The notes below the pieces were generated by a model. That model saw nothing but the letters and a program-made list of their open reading frames with translations, made no database searches and had not been told where the DNA came from. From Capsicum annuum (Eukaryota > Streptophyta > Magnoliopsida > Solanales > Solanaceae), in assembly GCF_002878395.1 (NCBI RefSeq), contig NC_061119.1, forward strand, positions 42,150,190-42,214,189: 64,000 nucleotides of DNA, in the 5' to 3' direction. Shown here in pieces: positions 47,034-58,908 of the stretch (positions are counted from its first letter, which is position 1; each line of letters starts with the position of its first letter). Made by a program: the position numbers and the translations under genes.

Positions 47034-47378
47034 ATATCATAGGTTCTTATAGAATGTCCTAATGTTGTGTCTTGAATAAGTATCTTGTAGAATGATCTAG
47101 ATACTCTACAGTTGTGATAGAAAATAAAGGTCATTAGATTTTTCTTGAAGAATTATCTAGAAGATTTTTTAGAACCATCCTACACAAGCATAAATAGGGA
47201 TGACATTAGGCATTTGTAACCAACCGAAAAAAAAAATTTAATCCAAGAAGTCTTCCTCAATAACAAAGTTTCTCTTTCATATCTTCTTCTTCTTTAGTTT
47301 AATCTTCTGATCTTAGTTAACGATCTTGATCTAGCAAAAGGTCTCTCCAACTATATCTTTCTTCTGCTATTCTCTACA
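46964..47378 (+). repeat. 5' LTR of element E
   Basis: It aligns with 49225-49642 throughout. TACACAAGCATAAATAGGGA contains a TATA-like box. It is preceded by GAAGA. Confidence 0.9.
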
Positions 47379-47392
47379 TTGTACCAGAGCCA
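47379..47392 (+). other. Primer-binding site of element E
   Basis: TTGTACCAGAGCC directly follows the LTR end CTACA and resembles TGGTATCAGAGC, the initiator-methionine tRNA site, with substitutions. Confidence 0.6.
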
Positions 47393-47491
47393 AAGTCATA
47401 GATTGACTTGTCTTTATTTCAAGATCAGGGTTGTGGTCGATTCAACTAATTTATGTGAATAGATTTAGGCGATCGTGTTAATAGACTGAAA

Positions 47492-48270
47492 ATGGAGTTG
47501 TTGAATCAATCCAATTACAAGGTATGGATCATATGTATGGAATCATACTTGTGATAAGCGAGAATTTGTGGGATGTTGTTAACGGGAACACAAGTTTTCC
47601 GGACGATGGACCAGAGAATAGTAGCTCACACAAGAAGTAGAAGCAAATTAATACAAAGACGGATTTCATTCTGAAGAGACCCATCTCCTCCAGTTTATTC
47701 AATCATATTATAAGGTGCAAATCAACCAATGAAATATGGAGGACCCTCGATTAGTTATTCAACAAGAAGAATGAAGCTCGGGTACAGATATTGAAGAATG
47801 AATTGGATAACGCCAAGCAAGGTAATCTTTCTATTTTCGAGTACTTTTTAAAGATTAATAAATTATGTTCTGAAATTTCTTTATTGAATACGGACGAGAC
47901 TATTTCTGAAGCACGAATGAGAAGAATTATCATTCATGGTTTGAAATTAGAATATATTCCCTTTGAGACATCAATTCAGGGATGGGCTAAACAACTATCC
48001 CTGGAGGAATGTAAGAATTTGTTGTCGTCCCGGGAGTTACTAGCCAAACAATTGGTTGGTGAATTTGTCAAACAAAAGAAAGAAAATGCTATTATAGCTG
48101 ACAAGAGGAACGTTAAAGAAAAAATAAGAGATATACTTCATTCTCGATTCTCAGGTGGTTCAAGCTCATTTGAAAAGAAGGAAGATACTTTTAAGAATTG
48201 TAAAAAACCTCTTAGATGTTATTGGTGTGGCAAAGCAGGACATATAAGAAGATATTGCCAAGCCACGTAG
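47492..48270 (+). pseudogene. gag of element E (copia type, with zinc knuckle)
   Basis: The start ATG at 47492 opens MELLNQSNYKVWIICMESYL, the usual beginning of copia gag. After stops the frame recovers as LWDVVNGN, and from 47791 runs 159 codons without interruption. This part has IFEYFLKINKLCSEISLLNT and ends with an intact CX2CX4HX4C zinc knuckle CYWCGKAGHIRRYC. It would package element RNA. The N-terminal half has at least three stops or shifts, so the protein is not made whole. Confidence 0.85.
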
Positions 48271-49224
48271 AGCAATATGACTCATATTAAAAAAGTTATT
48301 GAAGAAGAAAAAGGCTGAGAAAAATGCTTAGGAGTTGAGAGTTGAGCAATAAATGCTTTGGCTTGCATAAATTTGAAAAGAGATCGGATCGAAGATAATG
48401 CAATCCATTATAGAAAGAAGGAAAACACTAATAAGAAGCAAGAAAAAGTTGAAGACGTTCAGACTGGAGACATGAAAGCTGCTATCGAAGAAATCAAAGA
48501 AGTAGATCCCGAATTAGACATAAAAATTTGAATGTGAAAGATATTGAAGTAGATTCTAAGAAGACAGTGTTTGAAAATCAATATGTTAGTGATGACTTTA
48601 TCGGAGAAAGCATTAAGGAAGATATAATGGAAGTTAAAGTCCCTAGTCAATTATATGTCGAATCAAGGTCAGTCGCTGGTTCAGATCAAATATTAAAAAT
48701 TGATGAAAAAGCTAAAAATCTAATGAACGATGAATTTGAAAGTAAAGCCTCAATTTCAGATGGAGAGTCATACAATATGACTAGAGAGCTAGAAATGGAA
48801 TCTAGTGATGGATCTTGTTATAATACTGAGGATTCACAAAAAATTAATGATCTAAAATCTTAAATCCTAAAACTTTAAATTTTTCCATCACATGTGTGAC
48901 TCCAGATATTGAAGGCGTGAAGGAGTTCAGAGAAAGAGGGAGCTTGAGAATCCAATATCATAAAACTCAACAAGATGATGATTCATATGGTTCGCAAAGG
49001 CCAAAAAGGACTATTGCTAAGTCAATCCGCTACAAAGATGAAAATTTTGTCAATACATGCATATTCTTGTTTCTTCGCAGAGCCGATCAGTAATGGAAAA
49101 TCTTTATCATTTGAAGAAGAAAGGGGATTCACGCAAGAACTGCTAAGATTTTTAATAAGACGTGGTTCAAAATTTCGTTTGAGTTCTTCCGCGAGTAACT
49201 TTCAAAAAATCACTTTAAGGAAAG
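48271..49224 (+). pseudogene. Post-gag region of element E: acidic open frame and a pol-linker remnant
   Basis: An open frame at 48528-48863 (111 codons) is rich in aspartate, glutamate and serine and matches no domain I know. The upstream frame (ALACINLKRDRIED, KKEDVQTGD-like) is of similar composition and separated by a stop. At 48975-49090 a basic segment GSQRPKRTIAKSIRYKDENF resembles the spacer between copia integrase and RT. A purine-rich TTAAGGAAAG precedes the 3' LTR. Confidence 0.55.
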
Positions 49225-49642
49225 TGTGAAAATATTAAAGTAAATTTTTTGGAATCATAGATTTCTGGTTAAGTTTCTACAATAGTCTAGTGACTGAATA
49301 TCATAGGTTCTTTTAGAATGTCCTTATGTTGTGTCTTGAATAAGTATCTTATAGAATGATCTAGATACTCTAGAGTTGTGATAGAAGATAAAGGTCATTA
49401 GATTTTTCTTAAAGACTTATCTTGAAGATTTTTTAGAACCATCCCTACACAAGTATAAATAGGAATGACATTAGACATTTGTAACTATCCAAAAAAAACT
49501 ATCCAATCCAAGAAGTTTTCCTCCATAACAAAGCTTCTCGTTCATAGTTTCCTCTTCTTTAGTTGAATCTTCCAATCTTAATTAACGATCTTGAGCAAGC
49601 AGAAGTCTCTCCAACTACCCCTTTCTTCTGCTATTCTCTACA
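49225..49642 (+). repeat. 3' LTR of element E
   Basis: TGTGAAAATATTAAAG to TTCTCTACA, followed by the GAAGA duplication. Confidence 0.9.
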
Positions 49643-49674
49643 GAAGAGTCACACCTCAAACATTTTGTGTTACA

Positions 49675-50290
49675 ACTTACAAGGGTTTGGAAAAGAGTTT
49701 CACCTCAAGGGTGTGATGTAAACAACCTATCCTAATGTTATTATAATGGTAATAGTAGTAGCTCCCACCATGTTTTGAACCAGTGACGTATAGATTATAC
49801 AGAGACAATGGCGGATCTAAAATTTCTACTTATAGGTGCTCACTTCATTTAGTATAAAATTACTACAAATCACAGTATAACTACACAATTATTTAAATGC
49901 ACTAATTTAAAATGTTAATGAGAAAAAATAAGAAAAAAGGTGATTGGGCATGACGTTGTTCTCTTTCCACGTCACATGAAATTGCATAAATATAAAAGAT
50001 AATAAAACTAAAAGTTAAATTTTAAAGAAGTAAAAAAAATGAATAAATAAAAACGAAAACAAACATATGACACTCTACATTGAGAGGGGAAAGAAAAGGA
50101 AAATAGGAACAGCTTTCTGTTCATTGGGTGTTATTGACTTACTTTATTAATATTTCAAGAAATTACTATATAAATATAAACAATTTACATTGGGGTTAAT
50201 AGGTGCTCAAGCAGTCGCTCGGTAGAATATATGTGACTCTGCACCTGTACAGACAATTTTATCTTTGTCCAACACTCCCTTCTGCCAAAA
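49675..50290 (+). mobile_element. SINE split by a hAT MITE
   Basis: Both sides read as one tRNA-derived SINE: TCACCTCAAGGGTGTGATGT, TTTTGAACCAGTGAC (B-box-like) and AGAGACAA on the left, continuing GACAATTTTATCTTTGTCC on the right. It resembles the SINE in the duplicated block at 45461-47033. The hAT MITE at 49806-50247 separates the halves. Confidence 0.65.
49806..50247. mobile_element. 442-bp hAT MITE inserted in a SINE
   Basis: It starts CAATGGCGGATCTAAAATTT and its right end reverse-complements to CAGGTGCAGAGTC. Flanks TACAGAGA and TACAGACA form an 8-bp target duplication with one difference. The start is shared with the elements at 45559 and 54738. Confidence 0.8.
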
Positions 50291-50599
50291 GAATATTAAT
50301 GTTGAAGTAAAATAAAATTTCTTGTCAATGATTGAGATTAAGTATATTAAAAGTTTTAAAAAAAGAAACAGTTCATCTCCACTTAATTAAAGTAGTATCA
50401 TTAGCCTTTAATATGGGAGGAATAGCATCCATATTGCTGTCAATCAATCAGATTCTCCCTTTTAGGAATTCATCTTTACAAAAGTACGGGCATGATAGAT
50501 ATTGTTGAAACTTGATAGCCTATAAGTTATAACTATACATTATGTCCAAATTTACTAGAAGGTATATATCAGTTTTGTCTGCTATGTGATTAGGAGATC

Positions 50600-50740
50600 A
50601 CAGGTGAAAATAATTCTTCGCAAAAATGTAAGGTATAAAGTTGTGTATAATTGATTTGATCTTAGTAGTTTGGTTCTTCTTCGAACCCTGCGAATAGCGG
50701 ATGCTTTAGTGCACCGATCTATTCTCTTTTTATATATCAG
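50600..50740 (+). mobile_element. SINE fragment
   Basis: AAGGTATAAAGTTGTGTATAA, CTTCGAACCCTGCGAATAGCG and GATGCTTTAGTGCACCG match a common Solanaceae SINE tail (…GCATAGCGGGAGCTTAGTGCACCG). The 5' part is not clear. Confidence 0.6.
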
Positions 50741-53700
50741 TCTACGTGTATTGAGTTGGAAGTGAGGAATGCTTACTACTCCCTCTTGTCTACATATGCT
50801 ATAACAAAAATTTTAACTATGTCAATGATTTAATTATCAAATTATGAGGAAGTAGAAAATCATGAATATTAGTTGAGTTGTTGTATTCATCTTTCATTTG
50901 GTGGATGGATTAATTAAGTATTCGAGGAAAATGTTTTGTTTTGACTCAACAAGTTTCATGATCATTTTCCACATGTTTCATGGTGTAGAAATTGGTTATA
51001 TATATTAATTACACGTGGTGAAGAACACGTTCGAAGATAACTGGTATCCTAACAAAATCTCATATTAGTTGTCGAAGAGATTAAGGATTATCTTACATAT
51101 AAGGGGTAAGGTGTAGTGATATTTTGATCGCGTGAGGTTTTTTTCTTCAGAAAAATCATTTAAGCCAATCCAAGATAAATAATATCACAATGTATTAAAA
51201 GTATTTTTGAACTAAGCTAGCTTAACAATTGGTATCAACACCAATGATTCAACTGGACGAATATGAAAATATCAGTTTAATTAATTATGCATATGTAGTT
51301 GTATAAAATGGACTTGCCATGAATGTGTTTTGACTTGTATTTCTAAAGAGAAACATGCCTTTATAACAGGGATTGTATTATGCAAGTAGATACATATATA
51401 TTGACAAAGAGTACTACGATTATGGGTTGGGGACTTGAAATTGTCAAAGATATTCATGTAACTGATATTAATTGCATTGAATTATTTCTCTTCTTTGTCG
51501 TCTAAATGTACGTTATTTTTATTTAATCACATCATGTCTCTTTTTTTCAACTTTTTTTTCTTTCCTTCATGGTAGAAGGATGAAGAAGATGATGGATACT
51601 GACAGATTCAAAATTCTATTTTTTGATTTACGACTTCACGACAACTTAATAGTTTCTATTAAATTATTTATAAGCATCAAAAATTTATTTAATTATTATA
51701 ATTATTTGACTATAATTAAATTTAGTTAATATTGATAGGATATATTATTAATTACCATGTAATTTGTGTTATAGTATTATATTTTTATCCCATGTAAAAA
51801 CACTTTCTTATATTGGTAAAATCTTTATTTGAGTAGATCATTGTGTTAACATGTGTGTCATTTACTTATATAGTAGACAGTTTTGTGTATGGAGCGAGTA
51901 TTTTAATTTATGCACGAAAAATTAAGATTGTCGGTTCTTATAAGTAATAAATTCATGTTCACAATCAAAGATGAGGTAGGACAAACATCTTGATGATTAT
52001 AGCATAAGATTAAATATAATTTGATCTTGATTATGGGAGTGGTAATATTCCAACTTCTTGTGCTAGTACATATTGTATGTATTGAACGGATCAATTAGAG
52101 ATGCTTGTTTATGTTTTGAATTTTAATAAACAACTTCTCTAGTCCATTATATGTACCTATACTCTTAATTTTGATATAACTATTATGATCTATGTAGTTT
52201 GGTTTATTGTTTTAATCTATTAAAAGGTGAAACTCTTTTGAGTCAATATATTCCTAATAGTTTCGATGATGACAAATTACTTAGTAAAATATTAATTAGT
52301 TGATAGAATCATGTCTCAAACTTGAGATAAAAGACACCCTTTTATGGTTGTTTATAAGTTTTCACGTGAAAAGGTGGATTTTATATCCGTCATGTGAAAT
52401 AAGTTAAGCATTATAAATAAAAGATTAAATTAATCAATGAGTTAAATTTTTCAGAAAATTTAATTTAATTGGTTGGTGTTGGTAATTCTAACATATTGAG
52501 TTAAATACAATGTAAAAGTAGATTTCAAAATTAAATTGAGGAGTGCAATTATAGATTTTTAGTGGAATAATTTATAAGTTATTATGTTATGATAATTCTT
52601 TCATCACCAAGTTAATATCACAATTGGAAGTCTCCCTTAATAAATGTGTGATCGCTGCTACACCTGATTATCTAATCAATTTTGGAACAGAAAAAAAGCG
52701 TACTAGGAGAAGTAATATTAATTACTGGTCTTCTATAAGGAATAAAAGAATTAAAAAATCAATTTTGACATTATGAAAAATTTAAAGCTGAAAAACATAT
52801 TGACATTAAGTGGGATTAAGGCTAAAAACATTTTCTGACTTTAAGGTTATAATAATGGGTCAAAACATTTGCCTCTTGTCCTTTAAGTAGAGGCTGATTT
52901 TTGAGAATTCTATGATCTTTCTTGAATCCAAAAATACTTGCCTACACAAGTTTGATAAGTAAAGGTTAAGTCAGGAAGTAGTAGAAGACAGTAGACCTGA
53001 CGAACAAGGTGTTGAATGAACTATGTGAAAGCTTTAAGAGGTAAGTTTTCTGATTTTCGTTTTGATTATGTTATCTAGATTATATGCATGTAAATTATAT
53101 TGATCCTTTAGAATTATTGCTTTCATTGTACATGTTCTAACAATCATTGTATATCAATTTAAAATTATTAAAAGTGAATCATAAAATTTAAATTCTCAAT
53201 CCGTCGATAGAAGATGATAATAACGAAGGGTACTAATCCCATCCACCAAGTAGATCAATAACGTTTAATAAATCAGAAAGAAACAGCCACTTCTTGAATT
53301 AGTCCATTTATTACCAGCCGTGGCAACCATGCACTAATAGCTCAAATCAATAGCTTAGATTTGCATTTTGAAAAAACACCACTTGCTAATTAATTAACAT
53401 TTAAATAAGATGAACTAAACATCGATTTTGTGAATTTTTTTTTCAACGGTAGCTTGTTACTGCTCAAATACACAGCTTAAGATTTACTAAAAAGTTCAGA
53501 ATCTTGGTTAATTATTATTTTATATGGTGCTAGTATATAACAAAATAAAAGTATCTGAAGGTCAATGCTGAATGAAGAAATGATTAATTTATCATTTTAG
53601 CTTGCATAAGACAAGAGCTCAAGTGGCATCTTCATGGAGCAGATTACTTTTTGAAGAATTAAGATTTTACAAAAAACACTTTACTAATATTATGTGTCGT

Positions 53701-54729
53701 AAAATAGTAAAGATTTCTCTAATTGTGATTAAAAATTCTGGATTTGAAATTTAAAAATGAAATCTACCTTAGTAAAAACATAAACTAACCCTTCGCTAGT
53801 AAGTTCTTTTATCAAAGAACAGAGAATTGAAGTAGGGCGATTTCATGACCCAGGTTGATTGCTTAAGACCAAATTTACTTTGGTTTCTAGATAATTTTTT
53901 TATAATAAAAGTCAAATTACCTTAATTGAAGTCATGAATAATTAAGTTGAGAAAGAAGGATGATGAGTTGGGGTTCTTTTAAGTAGCGGCCTCACACATT
54001 CACAAGTACTATATCAGATTTGAATCAGATTTAAAATCAGTTTATATATATGCTTCATTAGGTTGATAATAGTAATTACCATATTTTTTTTTATTTTGGA
54101 TTAAGAAAGTATATAAAAAACAAATATTATATTATTTGGTGTACATGTCATATTAATTTTTTTAATGAGGATCTGGGGTATTTAGATAATACATTATTTT
54201 TATTGCATATTTGGTACTCCCTCAAATGATCAAATTGTGCGCTCAACAGATCAATCAACTACCCTAAGGACTTTGCAAATTGCAATGCTTATGTCGGAAG
54301 GTAGGGATGATATTTTTTTTGGTAAAAGGTAGGGACGATATGATGTAGTATGCAGTAATAGATGTGTTCGCATTATATGATATTTAATAAGTCAACAATT
54401 ATCCAATTATAAATAATTGTTATCTAGATATTTGAACTATGATTTATTCTAATTAAACACTTGAACACATGATAAATTATTCGTATCAAATAGTTTATAT
54501 TTACATTTTGAAAAACCTTTTGCGGGTGATCTCAAATATTCATTACTTAAATAAGTTAACCAATTAAAAATGTATCACTTTCTTTAATTATAAACATCAT
54601 CCTAGATTGGTACATGCATGAGGTTTTATATTTTTTCGGATATTCATGTGAATATTATCATTTACAAAAACAAACACCTTACTCCTAAAGATCACCTCCT
54701 TCACAGCCTAATTGCTATGAAAAGACGCC
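50741..54729. other. AT-rich intergenic DNA, no gene seen
   Basis: No open frame has a recognisable domain and no terminal-repeat structure was noticed. Small frames such as 51903-52094 are too short and unlike known proteins. Confidence 0.6.
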
Positions 54730-54737
54730 TCCCAACC

Positions 54738-54900
54738 AGGGGCGGATTCAGGATTTTCAGTGGGGGGTTTAGTAGTATATATACGGACTAGTTGAAGGGG
54801 TTCAGCCTCTATTATTTATACATAAGAAAAATTTTTACCATGTAAAAATAGTATAATTTTCCGACAAAAGGGATTTGGAATACATGTACATCCACCACTG
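54738..54900. mobile_element. 163-bp hAT MITE with exact 8-bp target duplication
   Basis: It starts CAGGGGCGGATTCAGG and its right end reverse-complements to CAGTGGTGGATGTACATG. CTCCCAAC flanks both sides (54730-54737 and 54901-54908). Same terminus as the elements at 45559 and 49806. Confidence 0.9.
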
Positions 54901-54908
54901 CTCCCAAC

Positions 54909-57900
54909 TGACAGAACAGCTAAGTAGTCTATGCAAAAAAGTTCTACGACATCTATGCACCTTCTTGGAGGCTCTGAACAGTTCAATCCTACGTATACTC
55001 TCCCTCTTAATCTGTATAGCTTACCTTTACTGCTTGTAAAGTGGCTCCTTTAAATTGTATTCAATTTCTGGCTCTCCATTTCTGATGGATCAGAGCACTC
55101 CAAATTGCTGCAACAACTTCATTTTGAAATCTTGGGCTCCAAATTAGGTTTGCAATATCTAGTTTGTTATGCTCACCCCTGAGTTTTAATTATAACTACT
55201 TGTAATCAAATAAGCTCCCTTTGTAGTAAGAATGTATTTAGACTGCTCATATCAGTCCACCGTCTGTTTCTTTAGTTCATTAATTTTTCTACAGCACCAC
55301 CTGCAGTCCGGAGGAACTACATGTGTCCGAATGTTCACATCATTCTTCATAGGTTTATTAAGGCTAATTCATATAATTAAAGAATGTAACATATTTTAAG
55401 TGGTTAACTTATCTACTTAATGGTCATTATTTGAGAACACCTCACAATAAATAAATAAATCAAGATTTGAATCGAAAGTATATAATAAAAATACTTTAGC
55501 ATGTATTCAGATACTTAATTAGAACTAAGCGTAATTCGAATATTTAAATAAAATTTATTGACAAATTTAAGAAATTATCGATATATCAATCCGGTCTCAT
55601 CCCACAATTATCCACCCTTCATTTGCTCTTCCTTTGAGTTGCCTCCTCGAATACTCAAGAACCTCACTTTAATCTACTTTGTGGCAAAACACTATAAATG
55701 GATTTTGATTCATTCTCGATGTGATGGTAAGGATTGAATTTTTACAAATCAACAGTGAATCCTATTTTTTCATAAAACAAAGAAAAAATTTAATTTTTTC
55801 CTAGTATGCATTCTTTCAAGAAGTAATGATAATCCAAATCAAAAGTCAATAGTTGAGCAGTGAGCAAAAATAAAAAGGTTCAAAGGTGGCCAATACAATC
55901 TTTCAAACCATTGTGGAAAAGTCGGCTATTGGTATTGAGGTTCTGAGGGGTGGATGTGGGAGCGGGGTCAAAATGTCCCATTACCAAAGTATCAAGGAAA
56001 GATCACGGCAAGACGAACCGTTTATCATTATAATAGGTATCAAGTGAAAGTGTAATAATGTATGGAGGGAGAGAAAAAGGGTCGATGAAATGTTAGCATG
56101 GATGCCAACAGATAATATCAAATCAATTTTAGAAAATAGGTACTTAAAATATCTAATTTTACGAAAAAACACGTATTCATGCGCCTCAAAAGTTATACGT
56201 ATATATTTGGCTGCGTGGGGGTGGGGGATGGGGGAGTGATCGATCGAATGTGATTAATGAGTGCAAGAATTTGATCCTCTCTTGAGAAGTGATATATCCC
56301 TAAATAGTACACTTATATCACATCCAAATATGATACGTTTTTATATTCCCCCAAGGCATCTGGCCAGTGATGAATCTACAGTGTAATTGACGAGTGTGCG
56401 TGAACTCAATAACTTTTATGAATTAAATTCACTAATTATCTATTAATATTGTTTGGGAAGCTATAATAATTAATTTAAATTTGTTATAATAATTTTAAAT
56501 TTTAAATTCTGAATACATGCATATAATTACTGCCAAATACCCCTAAAAGTTCCATAATATCGAATCCAAAGACGACTTGACTAGCAACTACGTACAAACG
56601 ACATTTTCAGTTGCGAAAGCATATCCACGATACTCAATGTCAATTGATTCTCCTATGTACGAACTCATCTCCTTATCACGACAACAAATATTTATTTATA
56701 TTGATATTTATAGAATTAAATAAAAAATTTCTGTAGCAATTATAAATTAATATTAAAAATACATCACTTAAACAATAGTAGTAGATAAAAATTAAACGGG
56801 GATAATAATTACACATCGCGGAGTGTGTGAAAAGTTAGGGTCAACGTTGAATAACGTCTCGACAAATATGCATTTTGCCAAACTAGCTACATTGAAATTC
56901 ATCACTGCCTAAATTGTAAAATGGTTTAAACGAAGAAGACATTTGAACATATATAAAACAAGTAACAAGTAATTTCCAACATAACTAAAAATAAGTAACT
57001 TAAAAATTAGTGAGATTATGAAAAAAAAAAAAAAAAAATTGAAACCTAGGAAACTGTAGTTGTTATTCTTCGATGGTGTACTAGGTAAATCTATTCCTCC
57101 AATAGCTCGTAAATCACACAGAAAATGTAAACTGCACTAGAAAAATTCGATGCGACGAGCTCTAACTGAAAAGGCTACTGATGAGGAAAATCGATTTCAA
57201 GTCTCTCACATGAGAAACCACTCATCCAACCAACTCAATCAATCCTTTTGGGTAGAGATACAAAAATTACATGCGGGGAAATTATAAATAATTTGACCAA
57301 TCAACACAAAACTTTTAAGGCAAAAAATGATGTAAAACCTAAAACTAGTACTATGAACTTATTTGGAAACTGTTATAATCAAATATATGCATAACACACC
57401 ATGCATTTACATATGACTCGATTCAAGAGTTCACATTGAACCAATTTAGAATTTAATTACTCCCCCTCTTTCTTTTTCTATTTTTTTTATTTTTTTTTTA
57501 CAGAAAATTGGTAATTGATGATGCAGTGCTTAAATTCTTTAGGAGTAGACTGACACTCAACAAGACGATGAATAAGTGGAACAAAGAGAGTGGGGATTCA
57601 ACAAAATATCAAGATTTGACATTTTATTTTTTATCAAGATTCAAGATTTGACTTAGAGCACAGATTTTGACAATGGGTTAAAGATCAGTGGGCGTGTATA
57701 AATAATTAACTATTATAAAAAAATAAATAGTAATGGCTCAATAAGCTAAGGTTGGACAGAAAACTCATATGCAATGGTTAGATAGCATGCATAATAGTTC
57801 GGCAGAAATACAAAAGAAAATGGGTATGCAAACGGACTTATTAGTGTTTGTTATTGTATGGCTTAGACAATCTTTTCAATTTTTGAGTGAATTTCGTTTA

Positions 57901-58371
57901 GAAATTTAAATTACGACTTGTTCTAATTAATCGAGGACCTGAATATATCTAAAATATTTTTATTAGATACTTTCAATTTAAATTTGAAAGATCTTTTCCG
58001 TGTTAATAAGTGTCATGTGGATAAGTTAACTATCTAAAATGTCTCTTTTATTTTTTTATATATATACATATTAGCCTCAATGAATCATAAAACTTAAAGC
58101 TTGTTCAAAATTGAGGCCGATTATATAATAAAGTTATGATATAACAAATTTTAATATGATTGATATATTTATGTAATGAACACTTCATAACACGCCCAAA
58201 AGTGACGATATTCACTATTCAGCTTTTTCCCCTATCTAAAGTGATGATATGCTTTCAGGCCAACCACCATTATTATTATTGTTGGTTCAAATTCAGCGTC
58301 ATTCTCATTGTCATTCAGTGGAAAATCTTATCTCATGAACTTCTTGCAACAAATCCCAAGAAAAAAAAACA
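54909..58371. other. AT-rich intergenic DNA, no gene seen
   Basis: It contains a poly-A run near 57020 and no coding or repeat structure that I can support. The frame at 55981-56172 has no motif. Confidence 0.6.
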
Positions 58372-58463
58372 CTTCCTCCGTTCCAATTTGCTTATCATAT
58401 TTGACTTTACATATTTATTAAAAAACAATAATTAGTGTAGTAAATTTACAATATTACCCCTAT
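58372..58463. mobile_element. Stowaway-type MITE, left part, interrupted by element D
   Basis: CTTCCTCCGTTCCAATTTGC is a Stowaway terminus. The sequence continues to ATTACCCCTAT, where element D is inserted, and probably resumes at 63509 (CCCTATAAGTTAGATG). The far end was not identified. Confidence 0.55.
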
Positions 58464-58794
58464 GTAGAGAAAATCGGGTAATTTTCTCACTACAACAGAA
58501 CAACTTAGTGAAATAAACTGGTTCAGAATAATTGAATCAGACCGAACACTAACAAAAATACCCGAAAAATAATACTGAATACTAAAAATAAAGACACCAG
58601 AAAAATTTAATAACGGAGTTCAACCAAAAAGGCTTAATCTCCGAGCACCGTCCAAGGCAACCTTTTCCTATTAATTGTGGGAGAAGAGAAAAATTTCGGA
58701 TGTTTATGGGAGGGGGAAGAGTTCTTTTATAACTCTAAACCCCCTCCCCAAATGATAGAATTCCGATGTGGGATAAAATGAGCCAAAAACAACA
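58464..58794 (-). repeat. 3' LTR of element D
   Basis: On the minus strand it starts TGTTGTTTTTGGCTCATTTT and aligns with 63174-63508. It contains CCCCTCCCCAAATGATAG on the plus strand. The purine-rich CAATGTGGAGATT lies just upstream (58795-58807). Confidence 0.9.
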
Positions 58795-58908
58795 AATCTC
58801 CACATTGGCTCAATTTCAATCCCACCAAAATACAAATCTTCTCAAACAAACAAATAATAATCAAAAACTTTTCCGGTGTTTCCAATTTTGCGCTGTGAGG
58901 CGCCAACT

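Larger units (their letters stand above)
46964..49642 (+). mobile_element. Element E: small gag-only LTR retrotransposon (TR-GAG-like, copia-derived)
   Basis: LTRs 46964-47378 and 49225-49642 start TGTGAAAATATTAAAG and end TTCTGCTATTCTCTACA. A GAAGA target duplication flanks the element (46959-46963, 49643-49647). The internal 1.85 kb has a primer site, a copia-type gag with zinc knuckle, an acidic second frame and a short RPKRTIAKSIRYKDE piece like the linker before copia RT. No integrase, RT or RNase H is present. It must depend on another element for enzymes. Its gag has a few stops, so this copy is decayed. Confidence 0.88.
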
